Source of the DNA: Rhodovulum sulfidophilum DSM 1374 | GTDB taxonomy: Bacteria > Pseudomonadota > Alphaproteobacteria > Rhodobacterales > Rhodobacteraceae | Direction of reading: 5' to 3' | DNA length: 64,000 nucleotides | Assembly: GCF_001633165.1 (NCBI RefSeq) | Contig: NZ_CP015418.1 | Coordinates: 310,001-374,000 of the forward strand | The notes under the pieces: model-generated | Told to the model about the DNA's origin: nothing | Database searches by the model: none | What the model saw: the letters and a program-made list of their open reading frames with translations, nothing else | Position numbers and translations under genes: made by a program | Part shown: one piece after another, positions 1 to 9,873 of the stretch | How the letters are laid out: each line of letters starts with the position of its first letter | How positions within the stretch are numbered: the first letter of the stretch is position 1

Positions 1-1
1 T

Positions 2-1372
2 CCGGCCGACGCGAACGACGCGATCGCGGAGCTTCCCGCGATGGCGGGCTTCTCCACCGCCCCGCAGCCCGGGACAGGAGCGGCCACCAAGACGCAGGCC
101 CTCCCGACAGAGACGGCAGCAGCGGGGGCGGGCACAACCGCCGCGTCCGCCGACAGCGACATGGCCAAGACGACATCTGTGCCGCTGACGGCCGATCCCA
201 GACAACAGTTGGCAGAATCTCAGCCCAACGCCGCCCTTCTTGCATCCTCCCCCTTGGCCGACGCCCGGCCGGTGATCGCGACCGGCGGCACGACAGCTCA
301 GCAGACCGCCGCGCAGCAAGCGGAAGACACCGCCCCACAGTCCGAGACCGCTCCGTCTGCCTCGAAAGAGGCAAAGGCGGTCCCCGCATCATCTTCCACC
401 GCTGCGGCTCAGGCGAACGCAGCGCCCCTCCTGTCGGGAACGTCCCCCGAGGCACTGCAGGCGGGCAACAAGGAGGGCGCCGCGCTGAACTCGACCGCTC
501 CGAAAGACGGCACGACAAACCGTTCTTCTCCGGAAATAGCCGATGCCGCACCGGAAGCCGTCGCGTCGAAGGAGGGCCCCTCCGGGCAGACAGCATCCCG
601 GCAAGGGTACAGCATGCTGCCGGGCCGCGAAGCCGCGCAAAGCCAGACGGTCGCGGTGGCGGCGCGGGCCATCGCCTCGGATGACCCGGCATCGGAGCCC
701 AAGGGCGATCAGAAGGGGCACGCCTCGGCGCACCGGGAAAACACATCGGCAACACCGACCGCACCAACAGCTCTGCATGCGATGGCCGCGAAGCCCGATG
801 CCGCCGCCAGCGCCCCCCCTATCGCGGGGACCGCCATCGATATCCAGACCGCGATTGATGGGTCACGCGGCGATCCGACGGCTGCGACCGATTCGGGGGC
901 TTCCGAACGCAGCGGCTCAGACCAGATCCGGGGCTCGGAAACCGCCCGCCACACGGCGGCACCCGCACTTGCGGACACACCGCGAACCGCCATCCGCCAG
1001 ATTGCCGAATCGCTCCACCGGGCTTCCGACGGATCGGTCCACCTCACCCTCAGCCCGGAAGAACTCGGTCGGGTGCGCCTGTCTCTGACACCCGGCGATC
1101 ACGGCATCACCGTCAACATCTCTGCCGACCGAGCCGATACGCTCGACCTGATGCGGCGCCATGGGGACACGCTGGCGAATGCGATGCGCGACCTCGGCTA
1201 CGGCGAAGTCGTTCTCGACTTCACCGGCCGACAGAACAATGCGCCCGGACAGGGCCGCGGCTTTGCTGCCGCGGGTCCGGCCCCGAACGAGGAGGGGACC
1301 GAGACGGGCCTCCTTTCCGCGAACACGACCTCGCCCAGGACAGCGGGCGGCGGCCTAGATCTCCGGCTTTGA
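2..1372 (+). CDS. fliK: Flagellar hook-length control protein FliK (5' end outside window)
   Basis: The reading frame is open to the left edge, so the N-terminus is missing; the first ATG visible (41) need not be the start. Most of the protein is low-complexity, rich in Ala, Thr, Ser and Pro, as in the long linker of FliK proteins. At about residues 325-395 of the visible part a folded C-terminal Flg_hook domain appears, with the run LTLSPEELGRVRLSL followed by a helix ending in LGYGEVVLDF. FliK is secreted and measures hook length, switching export from hook to filament substrates. flgD follows 12 bases downstream, which supports the assignment. Function confidence is high, N-terminal extent unknown. 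Confidence 0.88.
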   Translation, partial: PADANDAIAELPAMAGFSTAPQPGTGAATKTQALPTETAAAGAGTTAASADSDMAKTTSVPLTADPRQQLAESQPNAALLASSPLADARPVIATGGTTAQQTAAQQAEDTAPQSETAPSASKEAKAVPASSSTAAAQANAAPLLSGTSPEALQAGNKEGAALNSTAPKDGTTNRSSPEIADAAPEAVASKEGPSGQTASRQGYSMLPGREAAQSQTVAVAARAIASDDPASEPKGDQKGHASAHRENTSATPTAPTALHAMAAKPDAAASAPPIAGTAIDIQTAIDGSRGDPTAATDSGASERSGSDQIRGSETARHTAAPALADTPRTAIRQIAESLHRASDGSVHLTLSPEELGRVRLSLTPGDHGITVNISADRADTLDLMRRHGDTLANAMRDLGYGEVVLDFTGRQNNAPGQGRGFAAAGPAPNEEGTETGLLSANTTSPRTAGGGLDLRL

Positions 1373-1384
1373 GGGACAGATACC

Positions 1385-2047
1385 ATGACCGACAGCGTAA
1401 CCGCCGCAACCGCCGCCACGAACGCCTCCTCCTCCTCAAGCAGCGGAAATTCGAAGACGCTCATCAGCAACGACTTCGAGACCTTCCTGCACATGCTGAC
1501 CACCCAACTCGAGAATCAGGATCCACTCAATCCGATGGAATCCTCGGAATATGCGCTTCAGATCGCGACCTTTTCCGGCGTCGAACAGCAGGTGCTGACC
1601 AATGACCTGCTCACGAACCTGACCGAGAACCTGGGCGGCGGCGGCCTGTCTCAATACGGATCCTGGGTCGGAATGGAGGCCGCAGCGCCTGTAGCGGTCA
1701 AATATGACGGCTCGACCCAGCTTACCATCCTACCCGAAATAGAGGCCGACGCCTCCTTCGCCAAGCTGGTGGTACGAAATTCCGAAGGCAGTATCGTCGA
1801 GAGCCGGGAAATCGACCTCCCGGCGGAAACCGTCACCTGGCCCGGCGAAAGCGAGGCAAAGGCCGACACCTACAGTTTCATTGTCGAGAACTATGCCGCC
1901 GATGGCAGCCAGATGTCGGAGACGCTCGGCCAAGTCTATGCCCCCATCGTCGAGGTCAGGACCGAGGCGGGCAAGGTCAGCGTCGTGTTCGAAAGCGGCA
2001 GCATCGTAAACTCGAACGACGTCTCGGCGCTGCGCGATCCGGTCTGA
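1385..2047 (+). CDS. flgD: Flagellar hook assembly scaffold FlgD
   Basis: A 220-residue protein matching FlgD, the cap that guides polymerisation of hook subunits at the growing tip. The N-terminal export/capping region contains FETFLHMLTTQLENQDPLNP at about residues 33-52 followed by the ALQIATFSGVEQQ run, the most conserved part of the family. A beta-rich C-terminal part follows, resembling the FlgD Ig-like and tudor-like region. A Ser-rich stretch precedes the conserved block, normal for FlgD. It is co-directional with fliK and probably co-transcribed. The next gene is convergent, so this is the end of the flagellar operon. Confidence 0.93.
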   Translation: MTDSVTAATAATNASSSSSSGNSKTLISNDFETFLHMLTTQLENQDPLNPMESSEYALQIATFSGVEQQVLTNDLLTNLTENLGGGGLSQYGSWVGMEAAAPVAVKYDGSTQLTILPEIEADASFAKLVVRNSEGSIVESREIDLPAETVTWPGESEAKADTYSFIVENYAADGSQMSETLGQVYAPIVEVRTEAGKVSVVFESGSIVNSNDVSALRDPV

Positions 2048-2049
2048 CC

Positions 2050-2070
2050 GGCCTGCACAAAAAGCAGGCC
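2050..2070. terminator. Bidirectional hairpin between flgD and ubiB
   Basis: A perfect 7-bp inverted repeat, GGCCTGC (2050-2056) and GCAGGCC (2064-2070), around an A-rich 7-nt loop. It fills the 30-bp gap between two convergent genes. There is no long T-run, so Rho-independent activity is an inference from structure and position. Confidence 0.55.
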
Positions 2071-2077
2071 ACCGAGG

Positions 2078-3610
2078 TCAGGACAGCAACAGCGCCAGCC
2101 CTGCGCCGATCCAGGTCAGGGCGGCGCCCGCCCCCATCCAGAGCAGCGGCTGGACCCATGACCGCCGTCGCGGTTCGGGCTGGGTCTGCGACTGACGGAT
2201 CAGCGCGGCCTCGGCCAGTTCCGGCAACCGGGGCCCGAAACGGGACAGGACCCGCGCGGTACGACCCAAGTCGCGCACTACGGCCTTCGGACCGATATTC
2301 TCCTTGATGTATTCCTCGACGATGGGCCGGGCCACTTCCCAGATATTGATCGACGGATTGAGCGAGCGCGCCACACCTTCGACCACGACCATGGTCCGTT
2401 GCAGCAGAATCAGCTCCGTCCGGGTCGCCATGCCGAAGCGTTCGGTCACCTCGAAGAGATAGGCCAGCAGCTTCGCCATCGAGATATGGGTCGCGTCCAT
2501 CCCGAAGATCGGTTCGCCAACCGAACGCAGGGCCTGGGCGAATTCGTCGATCTCACGGTCGGCAGGGACATAACCCGCCTCGAAATGCACCTCGGCCACG
2601 CGGCGATAGTCGCGCCGGATGAAACCATAGAGTATCTCGGCATAGACCCGGCGGGTATATTCGTCGATCCGGCCCATGATGCCGAAATCGAAGCACTGGA
2701 TTTCGCCGCTGGCGCCGACCTTCATGTTGCCCTGATGCATGTCGGCATGGAAATAGCCGTCGCGCAGGGCGTGGCGCAGGAACATCGACAACACCCGCTC
2801 GCCGATCGCGCGGCGGTCATGGCCCGCGGCATCGAGCGCGGCATTGTCACCGATCGGGACGCCCTCGCACCAGGACATGGTCATGACCCGCCTGGACGAC
2901 AGCGGCCAGATCACCCGGGGCACGGTAAAGCCCTTGTCGTTTTCGGTATTGGCGACGAATTCGGCCGCCTGCGCTGTCTCGATCCGCAGATCCAGCTCGC
3001 CCGTCACCACCCCGTCGAAATGCGCAATGACATCGGTCGGCCGCAGCCGGCGCGAGAACGGCGCCAGCAGCTCGATGGTCGAGGCTGCGAAGTAGAAGGC
3101 GTCGATATCCTTGCGGAAATTGCGCTCGACACCGGGACGCAGCACCTTCACCGCGACCAGTTCGCCGGTCCGGGCGATGCGCGCGCGGTGCACCTGGGCG
3201 ATGGAGGCGGCCGCGATCGGCTCGGAGAATTCCGAGAACAGCTCGTCGGCGGGTTCGCCCAGTTCCTGGGCCACCGTCTCCTTGGCAATTTCGGTCGGGA
3301 AGGGCGGCAGCTTGTCCTGCAGCACCCGCAGCTGCACCGCCAACTCGTCGCCAACCACGTCGGGCCGGGTCGAAAGGATCTGGCCGAACTTGATATAGGC
3401 AGGCCCCAGCGCGGTGATTGCGCGGGTCGCCGGCGGCAATGCCTCGTCGCCGTTTTCGCCCAGCCATTTGAACGGCCAGCCCATGACCCGGGCCGCGGCC
3501 CGGACGCTGGCGGGCGCCCCCAGCTGTTCCAGCACGAAACGGTTCGCGCCGGTACGTTCCATAGTGGCCAGCGTCTGGACCAGCCTCCAGATGTTGTGAG
3601 GACCGCGCAC
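2078..3610 (-). CDS. ubiB: UbiB, ABC1/ADCK atypical kinase-ATPase for ubiquinone biosynthesis
   Basis: A 510-residue UbiB-family protein needed for ubiquinone synthesis, probably as an ATPase that mobilises lipid intermediates at the membrane. The KFGQ signature is at residues 74-77 (context [15 protein letters not shown]), the catalytic-loop equivalent HADMHQGNM and the metal-binding DFGIMGRID lie further on, and a hydrophobic segment ends the protein. Translation starts at GTG (3610-3608), directly abutting the TAG stop of ubiE upstream, so the two are almost certainly translationally coupled. The ubiE-ubiB order is common in alphaproteobacteria. Length and motifs are normal. Confidence 0.95.
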   Translation of the reverse strand: MRGPHNIWRLVQTLATMERTGANRFVLEQLGAPASVRAAARVMGWPFKWLGENGDEALPPATRAITALGPAYIKFGQILSTRPDVVGDELAVQLRVLQDKLPPFPTEIAKETVAQELGEPADELFSEFSEPIAAASIAQVHRARIARTGELVAVKVLRPGVERNFRKDIDAFYFAASTIELLAPFSRRLRPTDVIAHFDGVVTGELDLRIETAQAAEFVANTENDKGFTVPRVIWPLSSRRVMTMSWCEGVPIGDNAALDAAGHDRRAIGERVLSMFLRHALRDGYFHADMHQGNMKVGASGEIQCFDFGIMGRIDEYTRRVYAEILYGFIRRDYRRVAEVHFEAGYVPADREIDEFAQALRSVGEPIFGMDATHISMAKLLAYLFEVTERFGMATRTELILLQRTMVVVEGVARSLNPSINIWEVARPIVEEYIKENIGPKAVVRDLGRTARVLSRFGPRLPELAEAALIRQSQTQPEPRRRSWVQPLLWMGAGAALTWIGAGLALLLS

Positions 3611-4363
3611 CTAGATTTTCCACCCGGAATGCAGCGCCGCGATGCCCATCGACAGGTTGCGATACTTCACCTGTTCGAAACCGGCCTGGCGGATCATGGA
3701 CGCGAAGGTCTCCTGATCGGGGAACTTGCGGATCGATTCCACCAGATACTGGTAGCTGTCGCGGTCATTGACGACGAACTGGCCCAGCGGCGGGATCACG
3801 TTGAAGGAATAGCGGTCATAAGCCCATTGCAGAAGCGGGTTCGGCATCTGGCTGAATTCGAGGATCATCATCCGTCCGCCGGGTTTCAGCACCCGGTAGG
3901 CCTCGTTCAGCGCATCCTGGATCCGGGTGATATTCCGGGTACCGAAGGAATTCGTGAAGACATCGAAGCTGTTATCGGCGAAAGGCAGCGCCATGCCGTC
4001 GCCCACGACCCAGTCGAGACTGGCGGCGAGGTTGTCGGCCTCGGCCCGCTTGCGGCCTTCGACCAGCATCGATTCCGTCATGTCGCAGACCACGGCCGTC
4101 GCGCCCGGCGCGCGACCGAGGAAGCGGAAGGCGATGTCGCCGGTGCCGCCCGCCACGTCCAGAAGACGCTGATGCGGCTGTGGGGCGAGCCAGTCCATCA
4201 TCGCGTCCTTCCAGACCCGGTGAACACCGCCCGACATCAGGTCATTCATCAGGTCGTAACGCGAGGCGACGCGGGTAAACACCCCGTGGACGAGTCCGGC
4301 CTTTTCCTCTTCGGCGACGGTCTGGAACCCGAAATGGGTGGTCTTCTGGGCACTCTCGGTCAT
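3611..4363 (-). CDS. ubiE: Demethylmenaquinol/2-polyprenyl benzoquinol C-methyltransferase UbiE
   Basis: A 250-residue class I SAM-dependent methyltransferase that methylates the quinone ring in ubiquinone biosynthesis. The SAM-binding glycine motif LDVAGGTGD and the UbiE signature NSFGTRNI are present, and [16 protein letters not shown] follows. The ATG at 4363 is chosen because it begins [13 protein letters not shown], the usual N-terminal length; the frame stays open further upstream but reads through the divergent mutM gene. The first gene of a ubiE-ubiB operon, divergent from mutM with an 87-bp gap that must hold both promoters. Confidence 0.96.
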   Translation of the reverse strand: MTESAQKTTHFGFQTVAEEEKAGLVHGVFTRVASRYDLMNDLMSGGVHRVWKDAMMDWLAPQPHQRLLDVAGGTGDIAFRFLGRAPGATAVVCDMTESMLVEGRKRAEADNLAASLDWVVGDGMALPFADNSFDVFTNSFGTRNITRIQDALNEAYRVLKPGGRMMILEFSQMPNPLLQWAYDRYSFNVIPPLGQFVVNDRDSYQYLVESIRKFPDQETFASMIRQAGFEQVKYRNLSMGIAALHSGWKI

Positions 4364-4450
4364 GGGGGCCTTGCCGTTCGTTTTCACGGCCCTTCTTATA
4401 GGGCGCTCTGCGGGGACTACAATGTGTTCCCCGCTGGAAGGAAGGGGCCG

Positions 4451-5302
4451 ATGCCGGAATTGCCAGAGGTAGAGACAGTGCGTCGCGGGCTGACGCCTGC
4501 GATGGAAGGCCGCAGGATCGTCGCGACCCGGGTGAATCGCCCTGACCTGCGCTGGCCCCTGCCCGAGCGGATGGCCGAGCGGCTGACCGGCGCTCAAGTG
4601 CTGCGGCTGGGGCGGCGGTCGAAATACATTCTCGTCGATCTTTCGACCGGCGAGACCCTGATCCTGCATCTGGGCATGTCCGGGCGGGTGCTGATCTCTG
4701 GCGTGGCGCTGGGGCAGTTCGTGCATCCGCATCCGGCGCCGCAGAAGCATGACCATGTGGTGATCGAGCTCGAGGGCGGCGCACGCGTCACCTTCAACGA
4801 CCCGCGTCGTTTCGGCGCGATGGACCTGACCCCGACCGAGGCGGTGGCCGACCACCGGCTGCTGGCCGGGCTCGGCCCCGAGCCGCTGGGCAACGGCTTC
4901 GACGAGACCTACCTTGCAGGACGACTGAAGGGGCGGCAGACCCCGATCAAGGCCGCGCTGCTCGACCAGCATGTGGTCGCCGGGCTCGGCAATATCTATG
5001 TCTGCGAGGCGCTGCACCGGGCCGGCATCTCCCCCCTGCGCAAGGCGGGCCGGATTGCCGCAGCCCGTGTCGCCGCCCTGGTTCCGGCGATCCGCACGGT
5101 CCTTTCGGAGGCGATCGAGGCCGGCGGTTCGAGCCTAAAGGACTACCGCCAGGCCGATGGCGAACTTGGCTATTTCCAGCACAATTTCCGGGCCTATGGA
5201 CGGGAAGGCGCGCCCTGCCCCTCTCCCGGATGCGCCGGTCGCATCCACCGGGTCGTACAGTCCGGCCGATCGACTTTCTACTGTCCGCAATGCCAAAGAT
5301 AG
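4451..5302 (+). CDS. mutM: Formamidopyrimidine-DNA glycosylase (Fpg/MutM)
   Basis: A 283-residue base-excision repair enzyme removing 8-oxoguanine and formamidopyrimidines, with AP-lyase activity. The mature N-terminus [13 protein letters not shown] supplies the catalytic Pro1 and Glu2; the catalytic lysine is in [10 protein letters not shown] near residue 58; the C-terminal zinc finger has four cysteines (CPSPGC and YCPQC) at the very end. The ATG at 4451 gives the Met-Pro-Glu start that the chemistry demands, so the much longer in-frame extension upstream is not coding. Divergent from ubiE. Confidence 0.97.
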   Translation: MPELPEVETVRRGLTPAMEGRRIVATRVNRPDLRWPLPERMAERLTGAQVLRLGRRSKYILVDLSTGETLILHLGMSGRVLISGVALGQFVHPHPAPQKHDHVVIELEGGARVTFNDPRRFGAMDLTPTEAVADHRLLAGLGPEPLGNGFDETYLAGRLKGRQTPIKAALLDQHVVAGLGNIYVCEALHRAGISPLRKAGRIAAARVAALVPAIRTVLSEAIEAGGSSLKDYRQADGELGYFQHNFRAYGREGAPCPSPGCAGRIHRVVQSGRSTFYCPQCQR

Positions 5303-5364
5303 CTTGATCGCTGGCAGGAGACTGTTAAGGACTCGGGTTCGAACCGAACGGAGGCCGTCAGTCC

Positions 5365-6141
5365 ATGGCTTACAAGACGCTGATCGTCGAGATAGAGGAC
5401 CACGTGGCGCTGGTCCGCCTGAACCGGCCCGAGGCGCTGAACGCGCTGAACGGCGAGTTGATGGGCGAACTGGCCGAGGCCGTGAGCGAGGCCAACGCCA
5501 ATGAGAAGGTCCGCTGCATCGTCCTGACCGGGACGGAAAAGGCCTTCGCCGCAGGGGCGGATGTCCGCGAGATGAGCGAGAAGAGCTTCGTCGACGTCTT
5601 CGCGGGCGATCTCTTCACGCCGGAGACCGAGCGCCTGCTGGCATGCCGCAAGCCGATCATCGCCGCGGTGGCGGGCTATGCGCTGGGCGGCGGCTGCGAG
5701 CTGGCGATGATGTGCGATTTCATCATCGCCGCCGACACCGCGAAATTCGGCCAGCCCGAGATCAATCTCGGCGTCGTTGCCGGGATCGGCGGCACCCAGC
5801 GCCTGACCCGCGCGGTCGGCAAGTCCAAGGCGATGGACATGCACCTGACCGGGCGCTTCATGGATGCCGAAGAGGCCGAGCGCGCTGGGCTGGTCAGCCG
5901 CGTCGTACCCGCCAAGAAGCTGATCGAAGAGGCGATGGCCGCGGCGCAGAAGATCGCCGAGAAATCGGCGCTGACCACGATGGCGGTCAAGGAATGCGTC
6001 AACCGCAGCTTCGAGACCACTCTGCGCGAAGGCCTGCTGTTCGAGCGGCGGATGTTCCACATGATGTTCGCGACCGAGGACCGGGCCGAGGGCATGCAGG
6101 CCTTCGTCGAGAAGCGCGAGCCCCAGTTCCGCGACAAGTGA
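5365..6141 (+). CDS. Enoyl-CoA hydratase (crotonase family)
   Basis: A 258-residue crotonase. The oxyanion-hole stretch [10 protein letters not shown] and the block [12 protein letters not shown] with a following [19 protein letters not shown] contain the two glutamates used by 2-enoyl-CoA hydratases for water addition. This pattern and length fit short-chain enoyl-CoA hydratases of beta-oxidation (FadB/PaaF/Ech type). The substrate chain length cannot be read from sequence. Co-directional with mutM upstream and rpsT downstream, but the gaps (62 and 182 bp) suggest separate control. Confidence 0.93.
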   Translation: MAYKTLIVEIEDHVALVRLNRPEALNALNGELMGELAEAVSEANANEKVRCIVLTGTEKAFAAGADVREMSEKSFVDVFAGDLFTPETERLLACRKPIIAAVAGYALGGGCELAMMCDFIIAADTAKFGQPEINLGVVAGIGGTQRLTRAVGKSKAMDMHLTGRFMDAEEAERAGLVSRVVPAKKLIEEAMAAAQKIAEKSALTTMAVKECVNRSFETTLREGLLFERRMFHMMFATEDRAEGMQAFVEKREPQFRDK

Positions 6142-6323
6142 CGCGCACCGCCGAGGCGGCGCATTTTCCGGTTTCCTTTTGCGGCAAGCTTGGCTATAAG
6201 CCGCGCCTTATATGCGCGTGAGGCCCGCTCTGGCCGGAATCAGCCGGTGGCAGGAAAACCCGGCCTGGGACTCGTTGCGCGAGAGATTTTGACCACGAGA
6301 CCCGGGAAAGGGAAAAGGACCAC

Positions 6324-6590
6324 ATGGCCAATTCGCCCCAAGCCAAGAAGCGCGCCCGTCAGAACGAGCGCCGCTATGCCGTCAACAAGGCGCGTCGTTC
6401 GCGCATCCGCACCTTCCTCCGGAAGGTCGAGGAAGCGATCGCTTCGGGCGATCAGGCGGCGGCTGCGACTGCTCTGCGCGAGGCCCAGCCCGAGTTGATG
6501 CGCGGGGTCACCAAGGGCGTCCTGCACAAGAATACCGCCTCCCGGAAAATGTCGCGCCTCGCCTCGCGCGTGAAGGCGCTGAACGCCTGA
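6324..6590 (+). CDS. rpsT: 30S ribosomal protein S20
   Basis: An 88-residue, Lys/Arg/Ala-rich S20 protein starting [17 protein letters not shown] and ending [17 protein letters not shown], both diagnostic. S20 binds 16S rRNA early in 30S assembly. The 182-bp upstream gap includes a TATATG hexamer at 6209-6214, the same hexamer seen 97 bp before rpsO, a candidate -10 element for both. rpsT directly before dnaA is a frequent Rhodobacterales arrangement. Confidence 0.98.
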   Translation: MANSPQAKKRARQNERRYAVNKARRSRIRTFLRKVEEAIASGDQAAAATALREAQPELMRGVTKGVLHKNTASRKMSRLASRVKALNA

Positions 6591-6626
6591 TCCGAGGCCG
6601 TTTGCGCCATAAAAACAAGGGCTCGG

Positions 6627-6679
6627 AAGGGCGCGACCGAAAGGGCGCGCCCTTTCTCTTTGGGGGCGGCTCTGCCCCC
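6627..6679 (+). terminator. Terminator-like hairpins after rpsT
   Basis: AAGGGCGCG (6627-6635) pairs perfectly with CGCGCCCTT (6646-6654), followed by the T-rich run TCTCTTT. Immediately after it GGGGGC (6662-6667) pairs with GCCCCC (6674-6679). The first is a plausible intrinsic terminator of rpsT 37 bp after its stop; the second is a G/C hairpin of the sort that also precedes the repeat copy at 26072. Confidence 0.6.
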
Positions 6680-7178
6680 CCGGAAAGGCCTGCGGCAACA
6701 CACTCCGGATTCGTTCCGCACATGCGCGCAGTCAAGGCCGAAGTTCGGTTGCACCCCTCACGACCACCGGTCTACCGTCTCTAGGCGATTCACATCGACT
6801 TGGGGGGGCATGACGCGGAACAACCCGCGGCACGATCTTCTTTTGAGCCGGCCGATATCGGCAGGGAAGAAGATCGAGGTGGGGCTTGCCGGTCAGGGCG
6901 CGCATTCAGGGAATGCGCTCTGATCGAACGCTGCCGCAAGCCAGACGGGGCCTCGTCCCGTCCGCGGGTTGTGTCTCATGTCCAAAGGACCGTGAAAGGC
7001 AAAGCGACTGGAGTGAATCCGGGCGCCGCGATGGCGGTTCCCGGTCGGGGAGTGTCGTTCTTGCCAAAGGGTCCGCTCTTCCATGTCGGTGCGCACCGGG
7101 GTCCTGACGGCCGCTCCACGACGGAGCGTCGGGCAGGGCGTCCGGTTTCGCTGGATCGGCTAAGAGCGGGCAAAGAAG
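6680..7178. other. Gene-free dnaA upstream region
   Basis: About 500 bp between the rpsT terminator and dnaA with no convincing gene. Short open frames here lack family resemblance and ribosome-binding sites. No DnaA box of the TTATCCACA type was found by eye on either strand, and there is no AT-rich unwinding stretch, so the interval is not called an origin; it presumably carries the dnaA promoter and leader. Confidence 0.6.
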
Positions 7179-8552
7179 ATGACAGACGACACCTGGGGAC
7201 GCATTCGAGATGACTTGGAAAAATCGATCGGCAAGAACAACTTCGTAACCTGGATTGCCCCTTTGGAATTCCGCGCCCTTGAAGACGGGGTGGCGCGGTT
7301 CGGTGTTCCCACCAGCTTTGTCGGCGACTGGGTCAACCGCAATTTCGGCGACAAGATCATCGAACATCTCGCCCGCAGCGGCGTCGAGGTCGACCGGCTC
7401 GAATTCGCCGTCGCCGCGCCGAAGCGGGTCGCCCCTGCGGCAGCTGCCGCGCCTGAGGCCGCGGCCGCTCCGGCCCGCCGGGCCGCGGCCGAGCCGCGCG
7501 ACGAGGGCGACATGCCGGGCGCGCCGCTCGATGCGCGCTTCACCTTCGACAGCTTCGTCACCGGCAAGCCGAACGAGCTTGCCCATGCCGCCGCGCGCCG
7601 CGTCGGCGAAGGCGGTCCGGTCGCGTTCAACCCGCTGTTCCTTTATGGCGGCGTGGGCCTGGGCAAGACCCACCTGATGCATGCCATCGCCTGGGATCTG
7701 CTGCACCGGGCGCCGGAAAAGAAGGTGGTCTACCTTTCCGCCGAACAGTTCATGTACCGCTTCGTGCAGGCGCTGCGCGAACGCGACATGATGGGGTTCA
7801 AGTCGCTGTTCCGCTCCGTCGACGTGCTGATGGTCGATGACGTCCAGTTCATCGCCGGCAAGGACAGCACCCAGGAAGAGTTCTTCCATACCTTCAACGC
7901 GCTCGTGGACCAGAACAAGCAGATCGTGATTTCCGCCGACCGCGCGCCGGGCGAGATCAAGGATCTCGAGGACCGGATCCGCAGCCGCCTGCAATGCGGC
8001 CTCGTCGTCGACCTGCATCCCACGGATTACGAGCTGCGGCTCGGCATCCTGCAGCAGAAGGTCGAGCTGTACCGGATGCAGTATCCGGGCCTCGTGATCG
8101 CCGACGGGGTGCTGGAATTCCTCGCCTACCGGATCACCACCAATGTCCGCGTGCTGGAAGGCGCGCTGACCCGGCTGTTCGCCTTCGCCTCGCTGGTCGG
8201 CAAGGAAATCACCCTGGATCTGGCCCAGGACTGCCTGGCCGACATCCTGCGCGCCTCGGACCGCAAGGTCACGATCGAGGAGATCCAGCGCAAGGTGAGC
8301 GAGCATTTCAACATGCGCCTCAGCGACATGATCGGGCCCAAGCGGCACCGCACCATCGCCCGGCCGCGCCAGATCGCGATGTATCTCGCCAAGCAGCTGA
8401 CCCAGCGCAGCCTGCCCGAGATCGGCCGCCGCTTCGGCGGACGGGACCACACCACGGTCATGCATGCGGTCAAGCGAATCGAGGATCTGCGCAGCAAGGA
8501 CAGCCAGATCGACGAGGATCTGGAACTTTTGCGCCGCATGCTCGAAGCCTGA
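7179..8552 (+). CDS. dnaA: Chromosomal replication initiator DnaA
   Basis: A 457-residue AAA+ initiator that binds DnaA boxes and opens the origin. Domain I begins MTDDTWGRIRDDLEKSIG and continues NNFVTWIAPLEF; an Ala-rich linker covers about residues 85-110; the AAA+ core has Walker A GGVGLGKTHL and Walker B VLMVDDVQF; domain IV ends with the DNA-binding signature GRDHTTVMHAVKRI. Length is normal. It leads a dnaA-dnaN-recF block, and a 123-bp gap before dnaN leaves room for a separate dnaN promoter. Confidence 0.98.
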   Translation: MTDDTWGRIRDDLEKSIGKNNFVTWIAPLEFRALEDGVARFGVPTSFVGDWVNRNFGDKIIEHLARSGVEVDRLEFAVAAPKRVAPAAAAAPEAAAAPARRAAAEPRDEGDMPGAPLDARFTFDSFVTGKPNELAHAAARRVGEGGPVAFNPLFLYGGVGLGKTHLMHAIAWDLLHRAPEKKVVYLSAEQFMYRFVQALRERDMMGFKSLFRSVDVLMVDDVQFIAGKDSTQEEFFHTFNALVDQNKQIVISADRAPGEIKDLEDRIRSRLQCGLVVDLHPTDYELRLGILQQKVELYRMQYPGLVIADGVLEFLAYRITTNVRVLEGALTRLFAFASLVGKEITLDLAQDCLADILRASDRKVTIEEIQRKVSEHFNMRLSDMIGPKRHRTIARPRQIAMYLAKQLTQRSLPEIGRRFGGRDHTTVMHAVKRIEDLRSKDSQIDEDLELLRRMLEA

Positions 8553-8675
8553 CCGGCCGCATATCCGGGCGACCCTTGACGCCCTTGTCAAAGTCTCGGA
8601 CAGTCCAACAAAACGCTTGAGCAGGGAAGCGAAACCGTTAGGGTTCGCCTCCCGGGCGCAAGAGGAGCGAGGGGC

Positions 8676-9794
8676 ATGAAATTCAGCATCGAACGCGGCG
8701 CACTCCTGAAGGCGGTGGGCCAGGCGCAATCGGTGGTCGAGCGACGCAACACCATTCCGATCCTCGCCAACCTTCTGATCGAGGCCGAGGACGCAACGGT
8801 CAGCTTCCGCGCGACCGATCTCGATATCGAGGTGGTCGACAAGGCGCCGGCGACGGTCGAACGGGCCGGCGCGACGACGGTTCCGGCGGTGACGCTGCAC
8901 GAGATCGTGCGCAAGCTGCCCGATGGCGCGCTGGTCGAGCTATCGGATGACGGGGCATCGGGGCGGCTGACGGTCGTGGCGGGGCGGTCGCATTTCACGC
9001 TGGCAACGCTGCCGCGCGAAGACTTCCCGGTGATGGCCTCCTCGGAATACACGTCCAACTTCACCGCCAAGGCACCGGTCCTGCGGCGGCTCTTCGACAA
9101 GTCGAAATTCGCCATTTCGACCGAAGAAACGCGCTATTACCTGAACGGCGTCTACATGCATGTGGCCGCCGGCGAGGATGGCCAGGCGCTGCGCTGCGTC
9201 GCGACCGACGGCCACCGGCTCGCCCGGATCGACGCAACCCTGCCGCCCGGGGCAGAGACCATGCCCGGCGTGATCGTGCCGCGCAAGACGGTCGGAGAGC
9301 TGCGCAAGCTGCTCGAGGATGACGAGGTCGAGATCGCCGTGTCGGTCAGCGAAACCAAGGTGCGCTTCGCCACGCCCGAAATCACCCTGACCTCGAAGGT
9401 CATCGACGGCACCTTCCCGGATTATTCGCGGGTGATCCCCGTGAACAACGCCCGGCGGCTCGAGGTCGACGCGGCCGAATTCGCCAAGGCGGTCGACCGC
9501 GTGGCGACGGTCAGTTCGGAACGCTCGCGCGCGGTCAAGCTTGCGCTCGAGGAGGATCGACTGACGCTATCGGTCACCTCGCCCGACAGCGGCGCGGCCG
9601 AGGAAGAGCTGGTCGTGGCCTATGGCGACGAGCGGCTCGAAATCGGGTTCAACGCGAAATACCTGCTGGAGATTGCCGGTCAGGTCGATCGCGAGAATGC
9701 CGTCTTCCTGTTCAACTCATCCGGCGATCCGACCCTGATGCGCGAGGGCGACGATGCCTCGGCGGTCTATGTCGTGATGCCGATGCGGGTCTGA
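8676..9794 (+). CDS. dnaN: DNA polymerase III beta sliding clamp
   Basis: A 372-residue beta clamp with the family start MKFSIERGALLKAVGQAQSVVERRN (read in pieces) and the ending AVYVVMPMRV, which carries the conserved VxPMR clamp tail. It forms the ring that tethers polymerase III to DNA. A strong purine-rich Shine-Dalgarno (AGAGGAGCGAGG) precedes the ATG. Just upstream an 8-bp hairpin with one mismatch (8629-8636 with 8641-8648) sits in the leader; its role is unknown. Confidence 0.98.
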   Translation: MKFSIERGALLKAVGQAQSVVERRNTIPILANLLIEAEDATVSFRATDLDIEVVDKAPATVERAGATTVPAVTLHEIVRKLPDGALVELSDDGASGRLTVVAGRSHFTLATLPREDFPVMASSEYTSNFTAKAPVLRRLFDKSKFAISTEETRYYLNGVYMHVAAGEDGQALRCVATDGHRLARIDATLPPGAETMPGVIVPRKTVGELRKLLEDDEVEIAVSVSETKVRFATPEITLTSKVIDGTFPDYSRVIPVNNARRLEVDAAEFAKAVDRVATVSSERSRAVKLALEEDRLTLSVTSPDSGAAEEELVVAYGDERLEIGFNAKYLLEIAGQVDRENAVFLFNSSGDPTLMREGDDASAVYVVMPMRV

Positions 9795-9843
9795 ACACCA
9801 GAACGTGTTGCGGGGCCCGGCTGATGCCGGGTGCCTGAAGCGC

Positions 9844-9865
9844 GGGTATTTTCGCCAAGAAGAAG
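9844..9865 (+). repeat. 22-nt dispersed intergenic element, copy A
   Basis: GGGTATTT, then TCG, then CCAAGAAGAAG. It ends 8 bp before the recF start and is preceded by a CCCGGC/GCCGGG hairpin at 9816-9831. Identical over all 22 positions to the copy at 48272 upstream of recO. Other copies are at 26072, 35838 and 35876 (inverted). Translated, it gives an artefactual GYFRQEE in front of RecF. Confidence 0.85.
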
Positions 9866-9873
9866 GGCAGGCC

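Noticed and set aside
2399..5302. Very long open frame reading through ubiB, ubiE antisense and into mutM
   Set aside because: Only its last 283 residues match a family (MutM). The rest is antisense to ubiE-ubiB and has the His/Gln/Arg-rich composition of a G/C-rich shadow.
6591..7178. Replication origin next to dnaA
   Set aside because: No DnaA box, no AT-rich unwinding region seen; proximity to dnaA alone is not enough in alphaproteobacteria.
6906..8900. Long minus-strand frame opposite dnaA and dnaN
   Set aside because: Shadow of the dnaA coding strand; no family resemblance and no ribosome-binding site.
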